The notes under the pieces were generated by a model. That model ran no database searches. It worked only from the letters and a program-made list of their open reading frames with translations, and was not told the DNA's origin. The position numbers and the translations under genes are program-made. DNA of 39,456 nt from contig JALFGC010000045.1 of the NCBI GenBank assembly GCA_022777485.1, forward strand, positions 1 to 39,456, in the 5' to 3' direction. This stretch comes from Bacteroidales bacterium. Its GTDB lineage: Bacteria > Bacteroidota > Bacteroidia > Bacteroidales > Paludibacteraceae. Positions within the stretch are counted from its first letter, which is position 1, and the number at the start of each line of letters is the position of its first letter. Positions 1-5,723 of the stretch are shown one piece after another.

Positions 1-422
1 ACCACCGCCATGCGTCCCTTGTAGCGCACCAACGCATAAGGATACACTGTCTGTTGCACCGTCGTCCCATTGTGTGCCCGCTCATGAATAACAATAGGCG
101 TAAGTCCCAATGCGGACAAATCCTCTGAAGATGGGTCTGCAAAGTCTCCCTTTAAGGGAGATTTAGAGGGTCTTAATTTCCCCATCTCCTCCACCATCTC
201 CGCCGTCGCGTTCTTCAGCCGCTGAAACGACGGATTAAGGTCGCCCGCAAGATACACCGTTACCTCCACGGGCGCATCCAACTCATTGAGCAACTCTTTG
301 GTAGCCGTCGAGAGGCTGTATCGTTGGTCATCGGTCAGGTCAAGCCGCAACACGCAGAAGTGTGCCGCCACATTTAGCAGCACCACTCCCACAATGGCTA
401 TGACCCACCAATAACGCTTCAT
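1..422 (-). CDS. gldG: GldG-like ABC transporter auxiliary protein, N-terminal part (cut by window edge)
   Basis: The first 140 codons of a protein whose remainder lies beyond the left edge. The start is ATG at 422, followed by one strong membrane helix (residues 4-20) and then the pattern LTDDQRYSLS...TKELL...APVEVTVYLAGDLNPSFQRLK. That is the usual N-terminus of GldG and related ABC-2 auxiliary proteins, which are membrane-anchored with a large periplasmic domain and partner GldF/GldA in gliding or type 9 secretion organisms. Residues about 84-95 (RPSKSPLKGDFA) are encoded by a copy of a palindromic repeat also found between genes at 33028-33060, so this stretch is probably an in-frame insertion. 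The gene lies 126 bp downstream of the parvulin gene on the same strand and may be co-transcribed with it. Assignment rests on the N-terminal pattern only. Confidence 0.75.
   Translation of the reverse strand, partial: MKRYWWVIAIVGVVLLNVAAHFCVLRLDLTDDQRYSLSTATKELLNELDAPVEVTVYLAGDLNPSFQRLKNATAEMVEEMGKLRPSKSPLKGDFADPSSEDLSALGLTPIVIHERAHNGTTVQQTVYPYALVRYKGRMAV
140..172 (-). repeat. Palindromic repeat (family C) inside gldG
   Basis: These 33 bases are the exact reverse complement of 33028-33060. The core is CTCCCTTTAAGGGAG, which can fold as a hairpin. The repeat is read in frame within gldG without a stop codon. Confidence 0.8.
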
Positions 423-448
423 ATTTACTTCCTGTTAATAACTCCGCT

Positions 449-575
449 TCACTCCCTGTACAGCCCGAAGGGCTTCCTCACACGCAGTTCTTTACATTTA
501 CTTTCTTACAGCCCCGCAGAGGCTTTCTTACAGCGCAAAGCGCTTTCTTTACCGCGCTTTCAGCGCATTCATCAC
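449..575. repeat. Cluster of small GC hairpins between gldG and the parvulin gene
   Basis: Successive short hairpins follow one another: AGCCCGAAGGGCT, AGCCCCGCAGAGGCT and AGCGCAAAGCGCT, each followed by TTCYT. A further GCGCTTTCAGCGC overlaps the last codons of the parvulin gene. Similar GCGC hairpins recur near 34850. They could act as a weak terminator or RNA-processing signal. Function is not shown. Confidence 0.6.
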
Positions 576-2315
576 TTCCTCGTTCACCACTACCTCGTAT
601 TTCTTGCGCAGTGCCTCTATCCACAGTTTCTCCAAGTAGTCTTGGTAGTCGGTCGTTACTTTCCCGCGCTCGTCGGTGTACTCCTCCGGCGCCTTCAGCA
701 CCTTGCCCACGCATACCACATGCGGCAGCAGGCTATCTACCTCAAATTCAGCCCCTTTCACCTTGAAGCCGTACTTGTCCACCGCAGCGTTCTGCCCTTT
801 CTCCCACAGCCCGTGTTGGAACTTGATATAGGTCGTGCTGTCGATGTTCAGTCGCTGATTCAGATACGAAGCCACGGAGTCGGGCTCAGCGTTCTTGATG
901 ATGGCTTTTGCGGCTTTCAGCGTCGCTTGGTCTTTGCATTGCAGCACCCAGCCTTTGTAGCGCGGCGCGTCCCACGGGTAGTTCTTCTTGTTCGCAGCGA
1001 AGTAGTTCGTCAGCCCCACCGTATCTTTCGCTGCCTTATCCCATACCTCGCGCAGCGACACCTCAAAGAGCAGGATACCGTCGTGGTACTCGCGCACAAG
1101 GTTACGCAGGTCTTCGTATTTCTCTTCCAGGTGCGCGTCGGCGTACTCTTTCACTTCTCGGTCGCTCATCGTCTCCGACAGGTTGTACTCCGCGCGGGTC
1201 TTGCGCACGAACGAAGCATCCGCCTCGCGCATACGCTCATCGCGTTGCACCTGACGCAGTATCTGTTGACGCATGCTGTCAAGCGGCTGAATGCCGCGCT
1301 TCCCTTGCAGGTAGATGATATGCCAACCGAAGTTGCTCTCGAACGGAGCACTTATCTCGCCTACATTCATCCCGAATGCCGCGTCCTCAAACGGCTTCAC
1401 CATCATCCCTTTGCCGAACCAGCCGAGGTCGCCCCCGCGTACGGCAGAGCCCTTGTCGTCAGACAGTTGGCGTGCCATATCGGCGAAGTTCTCCGGCGTC
1501 AGCAGCAGCGCAATAGAGTCGATAGCGGCTTTCTGTGCGGCTTTCTGCTCCTCATTCCCGCGCTGCACCATCTTCATCACATGCGAAGCATGCACCTCCT
1601 CGTGCGCGCGCTCTTCCTCCACAAGGGCGATATGGAAACCATACGGTGTGCGGAACACCTCCGTTACCTCGCCCACAGGCGTGGTATACACCGCGTTCTC
1701 AAACGAATAGATATAGCGGAAAGGCGTTATCCATCCCAGTTCTCCGCCCGTCTCTTGCACGCCCGGGTCGGTCGACACCTCGCGCGCTACGGCGAAGAAA
1801 TCCTCCTTCGGCTGCTGCACCATCTTCTTCCCTTTCTTGATAGCCTTGCCCGTGGTTACACGCACGCGAGCGTCCTCAATAGCGGCTTTCGCAGCCTCTA
1901 CCACGCTGTCCGGCGCATTCATCGGGCATTGTATCGCAATATGTGCAGCGCGGCGGTTCATCGCCATACGACCATAACTCATCTCCACAAGGCTGTCTAT
2001 CGCAGCATCATCCCGCAGATACTTCGGCGTAGCCTGCGCGCGATAGCCCTTCAACTCTTTCAGGAAGGCCTCCGTTGTGTCTATCCCTTGCGCCTCTGCC
2101 TCTGCCACTTTCAGTTTGAAGTTGATGAACAAATCCAGATACTCCTCAATAGACTTCTGGTCTATCGTAGTCTCTTGGTTGTTCTTCTCGTAGATGTAGA
2201 GGAATTCCGACGCCATCACGGGCTTGCCGTCAATTGTCATCAATACCGCATCCTTGGCGGCGAATACACCAACGCTCATCGCGCCGAACAAAATTGCTAA
2301 AAGTACTTTTTTCAT
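549..2315 (-). CDS. Periplasmic peptidylprolyl isomerase with two parvulin domains (SurA/PpiD-like chaperone)
   Basis: A 588-residue secreted protein with a signal peptide (residues 1-19, ending VFAA). Two PpiC-type rotamase domains are visible: residues about 122-232, ending in the hallmark TPYGFHIALVEE, and about 240-338, with GGDLGWFGKGMMV...PFEDAAF and FGWHIIYL. The first domain carries a basic insertion at residues about 155-170. Upstream of the domains is a helical SurA-N-like segment, and downstream is a long charged C-terminal region. The predicted role is folding and delivery of outer-membrane proteins in the periplasm, with prolyl cis/trans isomerisation. A standard promoter lies at 2358-2389. 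Bacteroidota usually carry several such proteins, so an exact one-to-one SurA identity is not claimed. Confidence 0.88.
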   Translation of the reverse strand: MKKVLLAILFGAMSVGVFAAKDAVLMTIDGKPVMASEFLYIYEKNNQETTIDQKSIEEYLDLFINFKLKVAEAEAQGIDTTEAFLKELKGYRAQATPKYLRDDAAIDSLVEMSYGRMAMNRRAAHIAIQCPMNAPDSVVEAAKAAIEDARVRVTTGKAIKKGKKMVQQPKEDFFAVAREVSTDPGVQETGGELGWITPFRYIYSFENAVYTTPVGEVTEVFRTPYGFHIALVEEERAHEEVHASHVMKMVQRGNEEQKAAQKAAIDSIALLLTPENFADMARQLSDDKGSAVRGGDLGWFGKGMMVKPFEDAAFGMNVGEISAPFESNFGWHIIYLQGKRGIQPLDSMRQQILRQVQRDERMREADASFVRKTRAEYNLSETMSDREVKEYADAHLEEKYEDLRNLVREYHDGILLFEVSLREVWDKAAKDTVGLTNYFAANKKNYPWDAPRYKGWVLQCKDQATLKAAKAIIKNAEPDSVASYLNQRLNIDSTTYIKFQHGLWEKGQNAAVDKYGFKVKGAEFEVDSLLPHVVCVGKVLKAPEEYTDERGKVTTDYQDYLEKLWIEALRKKYEVVVNEEVMNALKAR

Positions 2316-2357
2316 AGTGAATATAATCTATTTTTCAGTTTGTTTTCAATTTGCGTG

Positions 2358-2389
2358 CAAAGATACTACTTTTTTTCGAGATACGCAAA
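2358..2389 (-). promoter_or_regulatory. Promoter of the parvulin gene
   Basis: On the minus strand TTTG (2389-2386), a 20-base spacer ending in an A-tract and GTAG, then TATCTTTG (2365-2358). This is the Bacteroidota -33/-7 arrangement. It lies about 40 bases before the start codon. Confidence 0.8.
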
Positions 2390-2427
2390 TAAATCAACTA
2401 ATTTATTTCTCTCGTACATATTTACAC

Positions 2428-2566
2428 AAAAGCATTAGCGGCAACGGCTTGCCGCCAATGCAAAGAAATACCTAATCCTATGCCAAATCGAAAAGTAAGA
2501 ATAGGACATTACTCCCTGTTTAGCCTTTCATCGTGTTAGAACAATCAGTCGTATCCCCAAAAACGG
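2428..2566 (-). ncRNA. Candidate small RNA or small-ORF transcript
   Basis: An orphan promoter (2570-2601) fires toward a hairpin followed by TTTT (2432-2461) with no annotated gene in between. The predicted transcript is about 135 bases. It contains a 24-codon ORF, MSYSYFSIWHRIRYFFALAA then SRCR, preceded by GGGAGTA and ending inside the hairpin stem. Whether the RNA or the peptide matters, or neither, cannot be decided from sequence. Expression is inferred only. Confidence 0.4.
2432..2461 (-). terminator. Hairpin terminator downstream of the orphan promoter
   Basis: The arms GCATTAGCGGCAA and TTGCCGCCAATGC pair with one mismatch around a 4-base loop. On the minus strand the stem is followed by TTTTG, as in an intrinsic terminator. 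Confidence 0.65.
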
Positions 2567-2569
2567 GTG

Positions 2570-2601
2570 CAAAGTTACTGCTTTTTTCAGAAATACGCAA
2601 A
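2570..2601 (-). promoter_or_regulatory. Orphan minus-strand promoter
   Basis: TTTG (2601-2598), a 20-base spacer with A-tract and GCAG, then TAACTTTG (2577-2570). It is as good a match as the promoters of real genes here, but the next recognised gene start is about 250 bases away, beyond a terminator and a second promoter. Confidence 0.75.
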
Positions 2602-2714
2602 TAGTCGAAAACTTTTTTTGTGAGGAAACACCTCTCTCCTCTCGAAACATTACTTTCTCCCCTCGTCCCCTCGCATAGCCGCTTTTCCTCAAAGCAGATT
2701 TTTCCGATATAATC

Positions 2715-2747
2715 TTGGGTGATTCTTGGGTGATTGTTGGGTGATTC
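2715..2747 (+). repeat. Tandem array, 3 units of 11 bp
   Basis: Units TTGGGTGATTC, TTGGGTGATTG, TTGGGTGATTC. These 33 bases are identical to the last three units of the array at 8822-8854. The array ends 79 bases before the -33 element of the plus-strand promoter. Confidence 0.95.
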
Positions 2748-2825
2748 AGATGCCTATGCAGAGAGAATAAATAGACCTTGTAGAGGAAAGATGCAACCAA
2801 AAAGATGAATTTTTTTAAGAAAAGT

Positions 2826-2856
2826 TGTATGTTTCATAAAAAAGTAGTATCTTTGC
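2826..2856 (+). promoter_or_regulatory. Promoter of the outer-membrane protein gene at 2904
   Basis: TTG (2826-2828), a 20-base spacer with an A-tract and GTAG, then TATCTTTG (2849-2856). It sits 47 bases before the start codon, which excludes the upstream in-frame ATG at 2805. Confidence 0.8.
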
Positions 2857-2903
2857 AGCGTGTTTTGGAAAATAGGCTTTTACAATTCAAACATTCCATC
2901 GAT

Positions 2904-3533
2904 ATGAAAAAACTAATTCTTTGTACTCTGTTATTGTGTAGCACGATGACAATGTTCGCTGCGGAGACGAGTTCCTCCGACGAGAAAAACGAGAAGAAAG
3001 AGTTCAAGTGGAACTATTTCGCACGCAAACATGCGCACTTCACGCTCTTCTACAACACCTCCACCTTTGAGACCAGTCAGTTTGTACACATGAGCCGTTA
3101 CGGCGTCGGCTTGGAGTTCACCACTAATGCATATGTCGGTGTCGTTATCCGTGAGAGCATGGACTTCGGATTGCAAGATAACTTCAGTCCCGCCCAACTC
3201 AATCCGAACTACACAGGACCGAAGAATTGGTATCTCACCACAGATGTCGGTCCCAGCCTCAACTTCTTCGTTTGCGATTGGTTGGGTATCAGCGTACCCT
3301 TCCTGTGGACCTTCCGTTATGGCGGTAACGCGCAGGACTTCTATCTGTTGGAAGATCATCACATTGGCGGGCAAACACTCCAATTCTCGATGGGCTACAC
3401 CATGACGCCGTCGGTGAACTTCTACTTGAAGAAAATCATGCTCAGCGTAGGTATCAATCTTGAGGTTGTCCCCAAGAGCGAGAAAAAGATTGCTAACTGC
3501 GGTCTCCACTTCGGCTTAGGTTTTGGCAAGTAG
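2904..3533 (+). CDS. Small outer-membrane beta-barrel-like protein, function unknown
   Basis: A 209-residue protein. The start is ATG at 2904 (MKKLILC...), because an upstream in-frame ATG at 2805 lies before the promoter's -7 element. Signal peptide residues 1-18 end in MFAAE. The mature part opens with an acidic/lysine stretch (SSSDEKNEKKE). It then shows alternating aromatic and small residues and many Gly/Tyr, typical of an 8-10 strand outer-membrane barrel, with strands such as YVGVVIRESMDFGL, LNFFVCDWLGISVPFLWTF and VNFYLKKIMLSVGINLEV. The C-terminus LHFGLGFGK fits a final strand. I do not recognise a named family. It is transcribed alone, with its own promoter and a strong terminator. 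Confidence 0.75.
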   Translation: MKKLILCTLLLCSTMTMFAAETSSSDEKNEKKEFKWNYFARKHAHFTLFYNTSTFETSQFVHMSRYGVGLEFTTNAYVGVVIRESMDFGLQDNFSPAQLNPNYTGPKNWYLTTDVGPSLNFFVCDWLGISVPFLWTFRYGGNAQDFYLLEDHHIGGQTLQFSMGYTMTPSVNFYLKKIMLSVGINLEVVPKSEKKIANCGLHFGLGFGK

Positions 3534-3574
3534 TGCTTGCAGATACACAACATTTCCAACCCCTAAGACATAAC

Positions 3575-3620
3575 AAAGAGTCCCACCTTGATTTTCAAGG
3601 ACGGACTCTTTTTGTTTTTA
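3575..3620. terminator. Bidirectional intrinsic terminator
   Basis: The stem AAAGAGTCC / GGACTCTTT encloses an inner CCTTGATTTTCAAGG hairpin and is followed by a T-rich run (CTTTTTGTTTTTA). It lies between convergent genes and could serve both. Confidence 0.85.
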
Positions 3621-3690
3621 GCCTAAATTAATTTTGAATTATGAGCGCGCGATAATATTCCTTTTCGTTAGCGCTATGTACTAAATTGGT

Positions 3691-5589
3691 TTATCCTACT
3701 TGCCGTTTGCGTAGTTGCCGAAGCACCCACGCCTTTGCGCGGCTGATGAGGTTCCACGACCTGCTGGTCGGCGGCAGGTCAGTTAAGAATACATCCGGCA
3801 CTGCGGCGCCCATCTGCTGCTGTGGATAGATAAGTAGCCAACTATGCTCTGCGAAGAAGCGCTCCAGCATGTCGGGTATCTGTTTGAACAACGGATTGAA
3901 ACTTGCCGTAGCATGGCGCGCAGAAATCATAACCACCATATCATCCGCTTCCATCTCTTTGGCTATCATCAGCACATCCTCCCAGTCCTCCATCTCACGA
4001 TACGATGCCCGCAGGAACTTCCCCGGGCGACAGCAGAGTGCTTGCAATGCCCGTTGCGTCTCCTCATTAGCGAAGAACACCACCCGCGCACCTATCTGGC
4101 TGCTCAATCGCCGCACCTGCCCGAAGCATGAGATGAAGTCATGCTCTTTCTCTGCATACCGAGGCACCGCCACCAGCAGACGGCTCACGGTGTTCAGCGG
4201 TTGATGCTCATGGTAGATAGCAATGGACGTGCTTGTCCGCTCCACCATGCTCTCCGCATCCTGCCAGTCGCTGCACAGCACGAACTTCGACTCATGCAGA
4301 CTGCTCAGCCGGCTCAACTCTTTCAACTGCTCGGTAGCGGGGGCTTGCATCCCGACTTGTCTGGGCTCCCCCACCGACATCATCAGCCAATCATCCTCCG
4401 TCCTATCGCTCTCGAGCAAAGCCTCTTCCTGCAAGGCGATATGCTTCGCCGCATGCTCCGTGATGAACGATGCCGAGGTGCAGAGCACCAGTATCATCAG
4501 CACCGCGGCATTCAGTATCTCCGCGCTGAACAGCCCTACCTGATAGCCGATGGTTACTATCGCCAGCGTTCCCGCTGCCGTGGCATGCGTCAAGCCGAAC
4601 ATCAGCCGCCGCTCCTCGCTCGATAGGTGGAAAGACCATTGCCCCACCCACGCAGACAAGCCCTTGCCCGCTAACTTCGTGAGTATCATTACCCCCGCAA
4701 TCAACACCGTTGTCCAGCCCTTCCACAGCAGCGACACATCAATCATCATCCCGACCCCCAGCAGGAACAGCGGCACAAAGGTGCTGTTGCCAAAGAAGGT
4801 GATACTGCTCATCAGCGGCGACAGGTTCGGTATCAACCTATTGAGTGCCACGCCGCAGACGAACGCACCGAGAATACCCTCCAGTCCCGCCCAGTCTGCC
4901 AACCATGCCGACACCACCAGCATCACCATCACCAGCATGAATGAAGACACAAGCTCTTTCTTGCGCTTGAAGTACCATTGCGCCAGCCACGGGAACACTA
5001 CCACCGTTACCACCACAAACAGCGCAATCTTTCCCGCCATCATCCCGTACCACGCCAGCGGAGACATGGTCATCGATGCCGTCAGTATCTGACTCTTCAG
5101 CACCGCCAACACCAGCAGCGACAGCGTGATAGACACCATCGTACCGCCCACCACGATGTTCACCGCCGCGTTCTTCTGCACACCATAGCGGCTCACTATC
5201 GGATAGGTCATCAGCGTATGGCTACCGTACATCGCACCCAGTAGCGCACATGTGCTCCACCCGAACCCCAGCAGCCAACTGCTCAAAAAACCCAAGGCAA
5301 AAGGAATAAGAAAAGAATATACGCCGAACACCAACGCGCTATGGCGATACTGCCGAAAGTCGTTCATGTCTATCTCCACACCCGCCTGAAACATGATATA
5401 GAGCATACCCATATTCCCCAGCACGCGGATGGTCTCGCTCTCCGCTATCCACCCCAACCCGTGCGGTCCCAGCGCCACACCCATCAGGATAAACCCGACG
5501 ATACTCGGCACATGCAACCGCCTGCAAACCAAAGGAGTAATGAATATCACTCCCATCACCAAAGCCAATATCGCCAACGAAGAGTTCAT
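3691..5589 (-). CDS. CPA2-family cation:proton antiporter with cytoplasmic C-terminal domain
   Basis: A 632-residue inner-membrane protein. About 12 hydrophobic helices fill residues 1-385 and include CPA2 signatures: RRLHVPSIVGFILMGVALGP, GMLYIMFQAGVEID, GSHTLMTYPIVSRYG and LEGILGAFVCGVALNRLIP. Residues about 400-632 form a soluble regulatory tail resembling tandem universal-stress-type domains. The family exchanges Na+ or K+ for H+. In many CPA2 members the helix after YPIVSR.G carries an acidic TDT motif; here that place reads GGTMVSITLSLL with no Asp. I believe related Bacteroidota proteins also lack it, but this needs an alignment. The gene lies about 127 bp downstream of uvrA with no clear promoter, so read-through from uvrA is possible. 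Confidence 0.85.
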   Translation of the reverse strand: MNSSLAILALVMGVIFITPLVCRRLHVPSIVGFILMGVALGPHGLGWIAESETIRVLGNMGMLYIMFQAGVEIDMNDFRQYRHSALVFGVYSFLIPFALGFLSSWLLGFGWSTCALLGAMYGSHTLMTYPIVSRYGVQKNAAVNIVVGGTMVSITLSLLVLAVLKSQILTASMTMSPLAWYGMMAGKIALFVVVTVVVFPWLAQWYFKRKKELVSSFMLVMVMLVVSAWLADWAGLEGILGAFVCGVALNRLIPNLSPLMSSITFFGNSTFVPLFLLGVGMMIDVSLLWKGWTTVLIAGVMILTKLAGKGLSAWVGQWSFHLSSEERRLMFGLTHATAAGTLAIVTIGYQVGLFSAEILNAAVLMILVLCTSASFITEHAAKHIALQEEALLESDRTEDDWLMMSVGEPRQVGMQAPATEQLKELSRLSSLHESKFVLCSDWQDAESMVERTSTSIAIYHEHQPLNTVSRLLVAVPRYAEKEHDFISCFGQVRRLSSQIGARVVFFANEETQRALQALCCRPGKFLRASYREMEDWEDVLMIAKEMEADDMVVMISARHATASFNPLFKQIPDMLERFFAEHSWLLIYPQQQMGAAVPDVFLTDLPPTSRSWNLISRAKAWVLRQLRKRQVG

Positions 5590-5660
5590 AATCGTTTTAC
5601 ATAGGGTATTTCACATGGGTCAGTTCCTACTAACACGAAGTGCCCAACACAAAGTTCCCA

Positions 5661-5723
5661 ACACGAAGCACAGCGTAGTTAAATACACGAAGTTTATTAC
5701 ACGAAGCGCAGCGGAGTTAAAGA
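5661..5723. repeat. Direct repeat overlapping the 3' end of uvrA
   Basis: Two copies of ACACGAAGCRCAGCGKAGTTAAA, at 5661-5683 and 5699-5721. Further partial copies of ACACGAAG occur near 5633. The second copy contains the uvrA stop codon (5717-5719). Confidence 0.65.

Larger units (their letters stand above)
2316..2903. other. 588-bp divergent intergenic region
   Basis: No conventional gene is seen. The region holds the parvulin promoter (2358-2389, minus), a terminator hairpin (2432-2461), a second minus-strand promoter (2570-2601), a 3 x 11-bp array (2715-2747), the block ATAGACCTTG (2771-2780) and the plus-strand promoter of the next gene (2826-2856). A 24-codon ORF on the minus strand lies between the orphan promoter and the terminator. 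Confidence 0.7.

Noticed and set aside
642..2300. 552-codon plus-strand ORF opposite the parvulin gene
   Set aside because: Antisense shadow: rich in Arg/His/Leu with no domain, while the opposite strand encodes a clear two-domain parvulin with promoter and signal peptide.
2528..2800. 90-codon minus-strand ORF in the divergent region
   Set aside because: Runs through the 11-bp array and across the orphan promoter; no family likeness.
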